In this document: positions 33,465-45,720 of the stretch, one piece after another
How positions within the stretch are numbered: position 1 is the stretch's first letter
How the letters are laid out: every line of letters begins with the position of its first letter
Assembly (NCBI GenBank): GCA_900312665.1
Contig: ONZQ02000015.1
Coordinates: forward strand, 744,001 to 808,000
Length of the DNA: 64,000 bases
Origin: Cephalotrichum gorgonifer
Lineage: Eukaryota; Ascomycota; Sordariomycetes; Microascales; Microascaceae
Direction of reading: 5' to 3'
Notes under the pieces: model-generated
The model's input: only the letters and a program-made list of their open reading frames with translations
Databases searched by the model: none
What the model was told of the DNA's origin: nothing
Position numbers and translations under genes: made by a program

Positions 33465-34598
33465 TTTCTTTTCCTTTTTTTTTTCCTTTGTCAAAGCCCT
33501 GCAGGCGGGGAGCCTAGATTATGCATACCAATTGGGAGAACAAAAAGGCGCATATAGAATATATCCAAGTTTTTACTCGCAACAGCGGTCAAGTAATCGA
33601 GAGGAAGATCTTCGTTAGTGACGTCATGAGTGGGTGTGCTTATCGTCGATATCCTGTAATGCCCCCAGTAGCATGAAATCTCTGCGGCTAGAAATAGAAT
33701 CATAAGTCCCACCGAGCCTAAAAGTGGAGGCTCACGACTTGTTTGATAGCTACCCTGATGGTGGTGTAGGTGACATTGTCCCCCGATCCAGTTTAACACT
33801 TTCTAATGATCGACGAAATTTAAGTCGTGCAGGGGTGACACGAGATGATAGCAGGGCAGATACAAAAATCCACGAAATGATGAGGAATACTATGTGTGAA
33901 ACTATTCCCACCTTCTAACCTCCCCCCTGCCGGCACTTCGGACAGCCACACCGCCACCAGTGCGCTCGCTTCTTTAACTGGAAATACCCTATAGCCTGGA
34001 TTGATGGCCCTCACCCTCCGCAGGAAACCTCAAGAGGTGGCGCCAACCTCGACCCGTGGAGCGCTCGCTATTTCCTATAACCAGATAGAATGGTATCTAT
34101 CGAAGCGGTGCTACGGCATTGGGGTATAGCTGCACAGATCACGGCCACCTCATATACTGATCGGAATTTCTCCGCTCCTCTATGCCGGCCAGGTCATCTA
34201 TATCTTGGTAAATTTTGGACATCTATTGAAAATTATTGGCCACCTGTGCCATATCATATATATCAATCACATGCTAAACTCTTATAGCCACACTCATAGA
34301 CGGCTTCAGGGCCCTGTTGTGATTGCGATCGTCCATTTCGGCAATGCTACCGTCTTAGGACATCCTCATATTATGGCGGGGATAGGCCGATGCTGTTGTG
34401 TAGCATTTCTTGTAAAACTCGTATCCCAGCCGGATATATCGGAATGACGAGAGGTTGGTGATGGCCCACCAAGCAGAGATCGCGACGTCATATGGGCGGG
34501 TAGATGGAGGGTGAGCGGGGGTCATTTGGTTGGGTGCAGTTTTGTCCAGCCTGATATACTTGAACCCCGCATCAAACAGTCATCGAAATCCAACAATC
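33465..34598. other. Intergenic, 1.1 kb
   Basis: 3' flank of the HAD gene followed by a motif-free stretch up to tRNA-Ser. Confidence 0.5.
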
Positions 34599-34679
34599 GG
34601 CGCTTTGGCGGAGTGGTTAACGCGACAGCCTGCTAAGCTGTTTCCTTCGGGAGCGTGTGTTCGAATCACACAGGCGTCG
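34599..34679 (+). tRNA. tRNA-Ser(GCT)
   Basis: Begins GGCGCTTTGGCGGAG and ends AGGCGTC plus discriminator G. Acceptor GGCGCTT/AGGCGTC pairs over seven positions, the D arm is TGGCGGAGTGGTTAACGCG, the anticodon loop CTGCTAA holds GCT, a long variable arm (TTTCCTTCGGGAG) marks a class II tRNA, and the T arm is GTGTG-TTCGAAT-CACAC. No intron. A T-run (about 34686-34690) is the likely Pol III terminator. Confidence 0.95.
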
Positions 34680-35131
34680 ATATTGTTTTTGCTAACCTAC
34701 CTACCTCTCAATTATTTAGGCTTCACACTTTTTTTGGGCTCCTCCGCTGCACAGCTCAAGGAAATACTGTTCGCTTCCTTTATGTGGATAGTGCTAGTTA
34801 AGTACCCAGGCGACGTATGTCGCTACCACTTCATAAGCAGCTCGTAGCGCGGGCGTCAAAAGCTCAACTCTCTCGTAGCGGGCCAGTCTTAGGTGCCTCC
34901 TTCATCCGTCCGCTCGGTCGGTGGAATCCTTCCTGGATTGGTCACGCACGCCACCCTTAGCTGGATTAATCAGCCCAGGGCCGCGGGTGTTGTCACGTCA
35001 CTCCGTGAGGGAGGGGTACATATATGCGGAGCTATGCCTTCGGATGCAACTCGCCGGGAACCACAGCGAGATATTGAGACGTAGTCCAACAACTTATCCA
35101 TTTGAATTTGCAATTTTCAGTACCGGACACC
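34680..35131. other. Intergenic, 0.45 kb
   Basis: tRNA-Ser terminator and the presumed promoter of the glutathione transferase gene. Nothing else seen. Confidence 0.5.
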
Positions 35132-36258
35132 ATGAGTTCAGGAAAGGTACGCTATTTCTTTAAAATGCCATCCGGCTCCAGAACAAAACTAATCTCATCT
35201 TCCCCGTCTTGCTTCGACTAGTCTGACGGACACTTCAAACGTGTCGACAGCGCGTTTCGAAACTTCATATCCAAGGAGAAGGGGTCTAAGTATACCCCCG
35301 AAGCCGGCCGCTATGCTTTATATGTGTCCCCAGGATGTCCCTGGGTAAGTTTGGCACCAGAATTCCGCGAACAATATCTTCGACCTTGAGAGCTCATAGA
35401 CTCGGGTAGGCTCACCGCACCATGATCACGCGCATCCTCAAGGGTCTGGAGGACGTCGTCGACCTAATACACGTGCACAAATCGATGGGTCCCGAAGGCT
35501 GGTACTTCAGTGGCGAGGGCGAGTCGCCGCCGAAGGATCCGCTGTACGGATTCACGAAGCTGAAGCAGCTATACGAGAAGGCGGACCCCGCATACGTGGG
35601 GATATATTCCGTGCCCGTCCTATGGGACAAGAAGACGGGTACAATGGTGAATAATGAGTCGTCTGAGATCATCCGGATGTTCTACACAGTGTTCGACGAC
35701 CTAATCCCCGAGGAGCTCAGGGAGGAGAACCGTCCCGGCGGGGGGCTCTACCCGGCCGCACTGCGGAAGGACATCGACGAGATGAACGCCTGGGTCTATG
35801 ACACGGTAAACAACGGCGTGTACAAGACGGGGTTCGCCAAGTCGCAGGAGGCCTACGACGCAAATGTGCACGCCGTGTTCGCGTCCCTCGACAAGCTCGA
35901 GTCCGCACTCGGCCACGGGAAGAGGTTCCTCTTCGGGGATCACCTGACGGAGGCCGACATCCGCCTCTACACGACCCTTGCCCGCTTCGACGTCGCGTAT
36001 AACCCTGTGTTCCTGTGCAATCTTGGCTCTATCCGGCACAGCTACCCGCGACTATACCTTTGGCTTAGGCGGCTGTATTGGGACACGGACCAGGGCGGGG
36101 AGGCGAGGGGCGCGTTCTATAGGACGACGGAGCCGTATATGAAGCACTACGAGGCAGGGTATGCGGCGGCGAGGCATAGGGTTGTGTTCCAGGGGGCTGG
36201 GCCGCTGATTGTTCCCGCTGGGCCGGCTGTGTTGATTGATCCGTTGCCCAGCTCGTAG
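35132..36258 (+). CDS. Glutathione transferase, omega/xi class (Ecm4-like glutathionyl-hydroquinone reductase)
   Basis: Exons 35132-35146, 35222-35344 and 35410-36258 give 987 bases, 328 residues. The first coding exon is just MSSGK. Residues then read SDGHFKRVDSAFRNFIS and GRYALYVSPGCPWAHR, where the Cys is the catalytic residue of omega- and xi-class transferases and replaces the Tyr or Ser of other classes. The SVPVLWD and NNESSEIIRM stretches are the glutathione-binding cis-Pro and E-S pair. The C-terminal helical domain has FLFGDHLTEADIRLYTTLARFD. Length (about 330) and motifs match Ecm4/GTO-type glutathionyl-hydroquinone reductases, which remove glutathione from quinone adducts using a second glutathione. 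A cytosolic location is expected, since no signal peptide is visible. Confidence 0.92.
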
Positions 36259-38753
36259 TATTGGTACTCCCACTTCATGTCATTTGCTCTCGGCTGATTG
36301 CTTTCGTCTTCCATGGCGGCGGAATTAATCTTTGTGCATTATGATAGCGTAATATCGGCGAATTGTGGCGTACGGATATCCGCTTAACGTTAGGCTTTCT
36401 CGACCGCTGGATATCCATTTTATCCCTTAGCGTTCTAGGATCGGAATATGGCATAGCGAACCCCCCGCCCCCCTTTCTTCTGCTCCGGAGACATGGTATC
36501 CCTCGTCTGGATCATATCTGTCGGACCGAACACAGCGGGTCCCGTATTCAGCTTCGCGATAGCCGTGAAGAATCGATCTGGTTGTAGGTTCCTTCGGTGC
36601 TGTCAGTGGTAGCTGTTCAGGTAAACTTTAGTTCCCAGCAGGCAGAGTTTCCGGGAGAGGCCGCTGGCCCACTTCATCCACAGCATCAGCATCCTTAATG
36701 GCAACTATTGTGGATGGAGTTGGCCCAGGGCAGACTCGCGACGTAGAATTCTGGGAACTATTAAGCAAGCTCGTCCAGGTCACAGAAGCTAGAAAGAGCC
36801 CCACACTCATAGGGAAGAGTGGTCCTGGCATCACCTTGTCGACTTGTCGTGGTCCCTACATACCACAAGCAGTTGCCTAGTCAAGGATCTCACATTGTGA
36901 GAAGCTGTGCCCCTCCTGACAGTGGATAGCACCAAGGTTGAGAGTTGACGAGAATGTGGCGATTGCATTTCTTAGCTCTTCTCGCAAGGGGTCCGAGAGC
37001 GGCCGATACTTAGATATGCCGCAATTTAGGAATAACAGGTCGCGAGCAGGCCGACCTTGATTTGTTGGGGAGAAGGAGGGGTGGCCAATTGCAATTTCTC
37101 CCCTGGCAGCTTAATCTGTACTATCTGGAAATATCGTTGAGATGCTCATCTCGTAGCCGGGCTGAGCCCCGCCAGGATGCGTCCATTCCGCACTCATGCG
37201 GCTCCATGCCGCAGTCTCCTAGACCGCACTAGCGGGCGTTGTAATAGGGTAGTAAACATGGGACGATAGGCAATGCAAGGCTACTTTCACGAGTCAAGAC
37301 GCGTTTCCGTCATTGGTAGTTCGAAGATAGGGTCCGCACTCCAGGTCAATAACGGTGAGGTGAAGATGGGTCCATATCCCCACGAGTGGGCCAAGGGCAC
37401 GCACGCTCTTGGAGCTATTGGGCCTAAGCTCCTTCTGTCAGATCATGAATTTTCTAGCCAGGAGATCATTTCCTGTGGCTGAGAGCCAGCCGGTCGGCAG
37501 ATAGGTACGAGTATCCTAAGGGGTGCACCGTGGCGAACTCTCTTTCCGTCTTGGTGGCCACTTTCCGGTGCTCCCAGGTATCTGTGGAAAGCGGTTAATC
37601 TAGGTTTAAATCAAACATGGCAGGGCGGTATTCCTTCGGGAACTGCACCGATCCTGGCTAGTGTTTGTGGAGTTCAGGCAGCCAAGATCTGCGTTCACCC
37701 ACCGTACTGGTGCCGAAGATCGGGAATACGGCTACTTTGGGAATCGTTTGTGGTGGGTCTATCTCTCACTATTTATGCTCGCCAGTGGCTAGTGGAGAAT
37801 AGTATTGGATATTTGGGTATCTCGGCGAGGTTGTGGACCAAAGGTGGCCTAGTGTCCCCACTCGGCTCGGAGCTGAAACCTCCAATTGCGTTGCACAGTC
37901 CTATTTTCGAACACAGCATTTGTGGCACGGCCTCCATCCAAGATGTTGGGACTGTAGGCTGTACTCGTACTTGTACGAGTACACATATCAATTAGGATGG
38001 TACTCCTCCCTGACAAGGGCGGACAGAGATCTGGTAGTGAACCATCCCTAGTCCTTCGCACCACTAATGTACATAGCTTATTGCCCCCTGTAGCATGGTT
38101 TCGTTCTTTTGGGCGGGCTAGAACATTTGGTAGACCAGCCACAGGGGGGCAAGGGGCCCTTGTCTCATCTGGGTGGCAAATCCGTCGTCTAGGTTCCAGC
38201 GAACAGCAAGCCCGCGGGCTTCGACAATGCGGAAGTATCGGACGACGTGTAAAGTACCCCTACTCGTACAAGCATTCGTCTTAGCTAGCTCCGCCCTGAC
38301 TAACCTAGGGCGAGCTAGTTGTTGGCAGTACTCGTATATAGCGCAGGCCAGGCCCGGGGTGGGTCGACGGTGTGTAAGTCATGCATGAACAGAAGTGCCG
38401 AAATGATGATATATTCCTAATGATCGCCAGTAGCGCGTACTCAATAGCGCGTGCTCCGCATGATGGAACGACAATAAGAAGACAGAGTACGACGCTGGCC
38501 CCCTTTCCCCTCCTACTCCGGCCCCACCACCCACTCAGCCGTAGGTAACCCCTGGCCTCTCCTCTCCGTCTCTGCCGTGAACATCAGGCACTTTTGCCTA
38601 TCACGAAATATAAGGTTACTAGCCTTTATTCTCTATATCAAGGACCCCTACACCCCCCCGCCCCCGACCCCCACATTGTATGCACCTTCGTTCTACCACG
38701 AGCGATCAGTCATCTACTCAAACTCCGATGCCAATTCGAACGACCCGCCCGCC
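36259..38753. other. Gene-poor region, 2.5 kb
   Basis: No gene recognised. Holds the perfect GTAC palindrome at 37960-37983, related CTCGTAC fragments near 38263 and 38325, and the leader of the CFEM receptor gene. Confidence 0.55.
37960..37983. repeat. Perfect 11-base inverted repeat (GTACTCGTAC motif)
   Basis: TGTACTCGTAC and GTACGAGTACA are exact reverse complements separated by TT. This would form a tight hairpin or a dimeric protein site. The same half-site is scattered through other intergenic parts of the window. Confidence 0.85.
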
Positions 38754-40439
38754 ATGAGACTCTGGCTGCCGTCTTCCCTGGCTCTCCTGGCCCTCGGCCT
38801 CTTCCCGGTCGCTGAGGCGCAGAGCCTGTCCGATGCGATTGCCACCCTCCCCGACTGCGCGGTATGCACCTCAATGCCTCTCCCACTCCTAGAAACTTGG
38901 ATTGAGTCGAGCCGGACGTACCAGAGTGCTGACGGTGACTATTCTAGCTCACCTGCCTCGAGACAGCGCTTATCGAGTCGTCGTGCGCGCCCACGGACCA
39001 GGCCTGTATCTGCCGGGACACGGTTTTGCTGGGCGATGTTTCCATCTGTGTGAAGGCGAGCTGCACGGTCAAAGAGCAACTTTGTATGTGCCCGCTCAAA
39101 CGAAGCCCCCGAACGAGGCGGCCCCCCACATCTCACCTCTAGCGCCGGGCAGCTAATTTAGCAAACAACGGCCAATAGCCACGAAAAACACCACCTCGAC
39201 GAGCTGCAACGCCCCAATCCGCGACAAGAGCAAGTCCCTCAACACACTGACCGCCGTCTTCGGCGCCATTACCGCCGTCATCGTCTTCGCCCGTCTCTTG
39301 TTCAAGTACTGGACCGATCTGGGCTGGACCCCGGACGACTGGACTGTCCTTGTGACCATGTTCGTCGGTATCCCCAACACCATCCTCTCGATCCACGGCG
39401 TTGGGTCCAACGGCCTCGGCCAGGACGTCTGGACCCTCCCCTTCGAAAAGATTACTCGGTTCGGATACTTCTTCTACATTATAGAGGTCTTCTATTTCCT
39501 TGAGGTACCTCTCTTGAAGTTGTCGATCTTACTGTTCTACCTCCGCATCTTCCCTGGTAGGAAGGAGAGGACCATCTTGTGGGCCACAGTAATCCTGAAT
39601 GCCTTGTTTGGAATTGCATTCATCTTTGCTGGCATATTCCAGTGTACCCCTGTCAGCTACTACTGGACGAAGTGGGATGGGGAGCATCAGGGGAAATGCG
39701 TGAGCATCAACGGGATTGCGTGGGCCAATGCAATTGTCAGCATCGTTTTCGACATCTGGATGTTGGTAATCCCGATGAGCCAGCTGCACAAGCTGCAGCT
39801 CCACTGGAAGAGGAAGGTCGGAGTGGGCCTCATGTTTGCCGTCGGTGCCTTGTCACGTTACCCCCCCCCCCCTTTTCCCTTATTTTCCTTACCTCCCCTT
39901 TTCCTCCCTCTTCCTAGTCCATGGTGCCCTGATAGTCCCCGGCTTTATCTAACAGACCTTTTATATTTTATAGCGTGACTATTATAAGTATTCTACGCCT
40001 CCAATCTCTCGTCACCTTTGGCAAGTCCCATGACAACCCAACGTGGGATAACTCCGGCGTCTCGAAATGGTCCGTCATTGAGATCAACGTCGGCCTCATC
40101 TGCGCGTGCATGCCGACCATCCGCCTCGCGCTAGCCAAGGCCTTCACGGTCTTCAGGGAGACTACCGTGGGGAGGAGCTACGCCGGGGCGAATCATCACA
40201 CGACGTCAGCTTCGAGGCGGCGGGGCAACGCCAGTCGGGTTGTGGCTACGAATAATGCGAGTCGGCCGGGGAGTATCAGTGGAGTGGAGTGTAGGAAGTC
40301 GTTCCAGGTGGAGTACGGCCCGGCCGACGACTCCAGCATAATACCTATGAATGATTTTGACGAGGATCATAGAGGGGCGGGTAGATCTGGGAGAGACTCG
40401 CCTAGGTCTGGGAGCGAGAGATCTTTGCGCCAAGGGTAA
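38754..40439 (+). CDS. CFEM-domain Pth11-like G-protein-coupled receptor
   Basis: Exons 38754-38861, 38948-39083, 39179-39851 and 39974-40439 give 1,383 bases, 460 residues. Residues 1-22 are a signal peptide (ALLALGLFPVAEA). Residues 23-85 are a CFEM domain with eight cysteines in the family spacing (LPDCALTCLETAL, SSCAPTDQACICRD, VSICVKASC). Seven membrane helices follow, starting near AVFGAITAVIVFARLLF, with ILSIHGVGSNGLGQDVW and FQCTPVSYYW in the loops, as in Pth11-type receptors. The cytosolic tail is polar, Ser/Arg-rich. Pth11 of Magnaporthe senses surface cues before infection; family members are many, and the ligand of this one is unknown. The exon-3 acceptor (CAATAG) is chosen because two earlier AGs lead to an in-frame stop. 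The last intron has a 12-13-base C run. Confidence 0.92.
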
Positions 40440-40841
40440 GAGGGATAACTGGGGCTTTATACATAAATACATTTAATGACATAATATGGCTGAAGTTTTT
40501 ATCAGAGTTAGAGCTGCGACCATTTTCGAGCCCACTCTCTCTCTGGCAAACGAGAAACCCCTCTAATAAAAGTCGGTGTCAGAGATAGGAATGGTAACCT
40601 CCGAGAGCTGAATTGAAACCAGATATATATATTTATATTTCCAAACTAACACGACATATCTTGGGCTAGAAACGCCAGGGTATATGTAACACTTACAAAA
40701 CGTTATTGATCTACGCCCAAGAACCAAACAACGGAGTATCTATCCCGCAATGACCCTCCCCTTCGTCTAGGACGCCCCGCTTATCCGCTCAGCCGCTGGC
40801 GCCTACCCTCTCTCTGCGACATCCAACCATGCATGCTCCAC
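40440..40841. other. Intergenic between convergent genes, 0.4 kb
   Basis: 3' flanks of the receptor and transporter. AT-rich (ATATATATATTTATAT near 40626); nothing else seen. Confidence 0.5.
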
Positions 40842-42693
40842 CTAACTGACGTGCCGAGTCTCTCCGACCGCCTTCTCACCTTCGCTTCCCGACGACACAC
40901 CGATAGCCTCAGTATCGTATCGGCCCGCCTTCATCTCCGCCGCGAACTTCCTTGCCATCACGACCGGGTTCTTCCCGCTCGCGAAGAAGTGGTCCATATC
41001 CTCAAGACGCACGTTGCTCGTCTCGGGGTAGAAGAAGTAGATGACGGGGATGAAGACGAGGTTCGTCGCCATGAAGATGAGGTACGCCTTCCACTGCAGG
41101 CGGTTGATGATGACCGGGGTGATCATCACCACGGTGAAGTTCCAGATCCAGTTGGAGCTGACGCCGACGGCCGTGCCCCTGGTCCGCGCCGCGAGGGGGA
41201 GGATCTCCGGCACGTACACCCACGGGACGCAGTTGACCGAGGCGCCGAACACGAACATGTAGAGGAAGAAGAAGGCTGTTCCGGCGGCGCCGAAGGATTT
41301 GCCGCGGGTGGACTCCGGATCTCCAGCCTGTGAGAGGAGGGCCGCGACCATCATCATGCAGAAGCTTAGACCCGCGCACCCCCACAGCATGGTCTTGCGC
41401 CTTCCCATACGGTCGAGAGCGAGTGACGGGCCGAGGGAGCCGAGCGGGAACATGATGTTAATGCATCCGCCGAGGATCTGGGCCATTCGAGGCGTCATGC
41501 CGACGTTTTGGACCAGGACGGTTGGTACCTGCAGAAGTGGTTAGCATAAACGGACCATGTCCGGACGCCCCTCCCCATCTCGCCCTAGCTCTTACCCCGA
41601 CTTGCAGGGTCATGCACTAGAGGTACTCGTCGGGAGACTGAGACTTACATAGTATACCACGAGGTTGATCCCGCTGACCTGGTTCATGAACTGGATGCCC
41701 CAGGCCAGCAACACTCGGTACCCGGTGCTGACTTCGTCCCTCTTGAAGATGCTAAAGAACGACCTCGACTCTGCCACTTGGGCCTCCATGCCAATAGCCT
41801 CAATAATGGCGTTCCTCTCTGCCACGATGTACTCGTCAGTCGGGTCCTTGTCGTAGACCGCGCAGAGCACCCCCATGGCCTCCTCCTCGCGACCCCTGGC
41901 GAACAACCACCGGGGGGACTCGGGCAACGCGAAGACCAGGAAGATGACGCCGATGGCGAAGGTTATCTGGAAGGCGATGGGGAAGCGCCACGCCACGGAG
42001 CCGGGGGTGAAGCTCATGCCGAAGTCGAGCCAGTACGCGATGCAGATGCCGATACCGACGAACATGACCTCGGCGGAGACGAGGCGGCCTCGTTGACTTC
42101 GGTCGCAGAGCTCAGATTGGTACCTGTTGTTCCCTATGGTCAGATAACGCATCTTTCCATTTGTTACGAGGAAGTGAAAGGGATTGGGGGAGGGGGCTCA
42201 CATAGGGACAGTTGCTGTCTTCACGCCGGTCCCGAAGCCGGTTATCACACGACCGATGACGAGGTGGTCGACGGTGAATGCGCTGGCCTGGAGTGCCGCT
42301 CCGATGATAACGAGGGTCATGCCGAGCCATATCGCCTTCCTGCGGCCAAGGAAATCCCCTGACATGAATGATACTGGTTCCCACGCCGTCAGTACCTATT
42401 TCCCTCTCGGTCTGGGAAGGGGGGGTGGAAAGAGTAGCTGGGGCGGGCGGCTTGGGTGGACTCGAGGCGTGGAGGCACTTACTGACGCAGCCAGTGAAGC
42501 AGCCCAGGTTGAAGCAGGATACGATAATTCCAGTTTTAGAATCGGAAGGATGGTCGAACTGGTCCAGCCAGTTCTCGTTCTGGAGAATGCCGCTGAAGAC
42601 GCCCTGGTCATAGCCGTAGAGGACGAACGCCACAAGACAGCAGCATGTGATGCCCTTCTGGAGGCTCTTGCCTCGCCCTAACCAGCTCTGCAT
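40842..42693 (-). CDS. MFS sugar transporter
   Basis: Exons 42693-42483, 42373-42202, 42123-41649 and 41528-40842 give 1,545 bases, 514 residues, the normal length. Twelve membrane segments. Sugar-porter signatures: YGYDQGVFSGIL in TM1, GDFLGRRKAIWLG after TM2, RVITGFGTGV in TM4, PESPRWLFARGREEEA after TM6, GIQFMNQVSGINLVVYY in TM7, LDRMGRRKTMLWG between TM8 and TM9, VPEILPLAARTRGTA near TM10 and PETSNVRLEDMDHFF at the end. It should import a sugar or related polyol by proton symport at the plasma membrane; the substrate is not deducible. It converges with the CFEM receptor gene. Confidence 0.93.
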
Positions 42694-44385
42694 GGTTTCG
42701 GAAGAAAGGCAGTGATGTCGCTTGAAGAAAACAGTCCTGCTCGTATAATTCGATGGTTGTCTTTTTTGTCCGGATCTCTAAACTCCAAGCCCTCAGCGCG
42801 GATAGGGGGCCTGGCCCGAATATTTATTAATCCCCTCCCCCCCTTGATTTACTTTTTCTTTTATCTTTTCCTCTGGACTCTGAATCTGGGAAAAACCAAG
42901 CATGAGTCTGAATAACATCCCTGTCTCGGGTGCCGATCCTGCTTCTTCCGCGGCGCTGTGGGGAAAGATTCTTCTTGGCCGTTCCTGGTAGGCCTCGCTC
43001 GTTCTTCTGAACCAAGGCCCTTCCGCGCTAGCGCTTAGCAGATCCTTGGAAGGCGGGGAGGGGCCCTTGCACTTCTACTACTTGAGCAAGGGACAGTACG
43101 TCATTTTCATGGGGGCGAAAGACCAAGAGCCCCTGAGATGATAGCAAGTATTCTCCAACTTGAGTCAAGGATCAACGGCTTCCATATCGGGCAGTTTTAG
43201 GCACTTGGTCGGCAGGCGGTCGGCAGCATACGGCTATCAATAAAGATGACTGGCTGGAACAGATCTGCGGATCTACTGTTGATATACCACGTTAGGAAGG
43301 AAAGTGTTCGGACCGTTCATCGTGTGAGGAGAAGGGTCTCACCCGCCTCCGTTCGTGCGGGGTCGCCAAGAGCCCGATGTGCGGAGTAAAGTACAGGGTA
43401 GAGAACGGATGCTACTTTCATAAGAGGAGTCCATCACCCGGTATTGGCTTGTCGTCCTTACTGGAAGTACTACGCCGTGGGTGAGATTCGCAAGTGGAGC
43501 TGACATCCGCAGGGCCTGGATCGGCAAAATAAAGTAGTACCAGGGTTTGTTTGTTCTTTGGCATGGCCCAACTGCGCCAACGGGTATTAACCCGCGTCGC
43601 GAACCTTGTGTTTTCGACATGAGGGACGGAAGAATGAAGCTATTGACCAAGGCTGCAGAATTTTGGTGACCATGATGCCTTGGGCGGACTAGTGATTAGC
43701 TATTAGTTGTATGTTGTATGGCGAAGTAAGAAGGGGGATATTAATAGATCTAGACCGGGATATTTAACAAGATACAGTTTAGGTACGATTCTAATTACAT
43801 TGCCAAAATGCTGGAGAAGTGGAAACTCTTTGAATACCCGAGATAAATAATTGCATTGATGGTCGTCCAGAGGGAGAACGAGGAGAGTTACTGCGTTGTC
43901 TGGTTGAGTACTCGTCCTTTTACGGAGTGCAATCTGGAACGCCCTTAGTAAGGCAGAATTCTAGTCGTCGCATGCGACAGATGGTGTCGCGCCAGTACAA
44001 CATTGACTATATGGATTATTTTGTTAGATGGAAGCACGGCTATTAGTATTACTTGATGATCCTTCCTGGAACACCCTCGCCTGCAGAGGGCATTACACAA
44101 TTAATTCCCCAATACAGGCTCGATTTATAACCGCCAAGGCCGAATTGATTGCAATTCAGTGTAAATTCGTGCATCAGAAAATGCGGGGGCGAGAGCGCCA
44201 ACATGGCGCGAAGTCCAAACGAAACGTAATGCTCAAACTTAACCTGTCACCACTGCGTCATACCTCCTCCGTCAAGCTTATTTCCCCCGCATTCAAACAT
44301 GTGCTGGCCTCTTTCACTTTGACATGTCTTCTTCAATTGGCACAGGACAATCACTTTCACTGCGAAGACTCGTCCACCGGCTAAC
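42694..44385. other. Intergenic, 1.7 kb
   Basis: Promoters of the divergent sugar transporter and enoyl reductase. The 118-codon frame at 44028-44384 sits directly before the reductase start and has no motif, so it is probably leader sequence. A GAGTACTCGTCC copy of the GTAC motif lies at about 43908. Confidence 0.5.
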
Positions 44386-45720
44386 ATGCCGCCAAGCACC
44401 TATAAAGCTCTCGTTACCCGGACCGAAGGGGAGTCGGGTCCGGAGCTGGTGAAGAAGTCACTCCCTGTTCCGACGCCCGGAGAGCACCAGGTTCTCGTCA
44501 AGATTATCTTCACTGCGCAGAACCCGACTGATGGTACGTATCAGCGCCGTTTTCCTCATCGGCGAGCGTAGAGGCTGACGAGACGGGAAAGTCCAATCGT
44601 TCGACGGCAACGTCTTCGGCGACGATGCCGTCCTTGGATGCGACTTTGTTGGGACGGTCGAGGCGACGGGGCCTGGCGTCACCAAGGTTCGCCAGGGAAT
44701 GACTATCGCGGGTTTGGTATGGGGAGGTGAGGACCAGATACGAACTTCGCGTCCTGCTCTATCCGAGGTTGCTGATTTCCTTCACAGGAGAGATAGCGGG
44801 GCTCGGGGCCTACTGCGGGTACACCATCGCCGATGACCGCATCTGCTTCCCGATCCCCGAGGGCGCGTCACTGGAACAGGCGTCCACGATCCCCCTAGCC
44901 GCCACAACGGCATGGCTCGCGTTGTTTTCGAAAGACTGCCTTAATATCGACCGAAAAGCCAAGGACAAGGAACCCATTCTTATCTGGGGGGGCAGCTGTA
45001 CGTTCGCACAAGTATCTTAATTCCCGTAAGCCCAGGGATAGCCTTTACTGACTTTTTCGAACCCTCTGATAGCTAGCGTGGGCAATTATGCGACCCAGAT
45101 CGCGACGATGTACGGCCACGAAGTCATAGCTACCTGCAGCCCGCGGAATACGGACTTCGTGCGATCGCTAGGAGCGAAACACGTCTTCGACTACAACGAC
45201 GAGAAGGTCGTGGAGAATATCAGAGAAGCCGCGCCGAAACTCCGTCTCGTGTTTGATACCATTGGCGGGCCTACGTCATCGGAGACGGCTTCGAGGGCAA
45301 TTGATCCCGAAGGGGGAGCGCTTTGTACCGTTCGACCGGGAAAGGCGAACACGGAGAACGTGACTGAGTGGACGAGGGTTACCGATGTCCTCGTCTGGAC
45401 GGCGTTCCTGAAGGAACATAGATACGGGAAGTTCTACTGGCCGGTACGTTGAAAATCTCCATGACAAGCGGCACTGGGGTTTGTCGGGACCGGAATCAAC
45501 TAACAGCGATGCGCTGATGCGCTTTCTTTGGTAGGTTCATAAGGAGGACCACGAGCTCGCGTCCGAACTATTCGAGAAACTCCCCGAGTGGCTCCGAGGG
45601 AGGAAGATCAAGCCGAACAACGTCATTGTGCTTGACGGACTGGACGACGTTGCCAAAGGGTTCCAGATGCACCGGGACGGGAAGATCTCGGGGTACAAGA
45701 TCGTGTACCAAATGACGTAG
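44386..45720 (+). CDS. Zinc-type medium-chain dehydrogenase/enoyl reductase (ToxD/LovC-like)
   Basis: Exons 44386-44533, 44592-44726, 44788-44997, 45073-45443 and 45535-45720 give 1,050 bases, 349 residues. The N-terminal GroES-like fold carries PGEHQVLVKI, AQNPTD and LGCDFVGTVEATGPGV; the Rossmann half has IWGGSSSVGNYATQIA, the NADPH-binding loop, and VFDTIGGP. There are no zinc-ligand cysteines of the alcohol-dehydrogenase kind, so the enzyme is probably a zinc-free NADPH-dependent reductase, as in ToxD and trans-enoyl reductases of the LovC type. Those partner polyketide synthases, but none is nearby, so the role here may be simple enone or quinone reduction. No signal peptide; cytosolic. 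Confidence 0.9.

Noticed and set aside
32337..33494. 385-codon frame on the minus strand
   Set aside because: Lies across the HAD hydrolase gene; low-complexity Ala/Arg/Val/Leu-rich shadow caused by its GC-rich codons.
44028..44384. 118-codon frame just before the enoyl reductase
   Set aside because: No family motif; ends directly before the reductase start, so most likely leader sequence.
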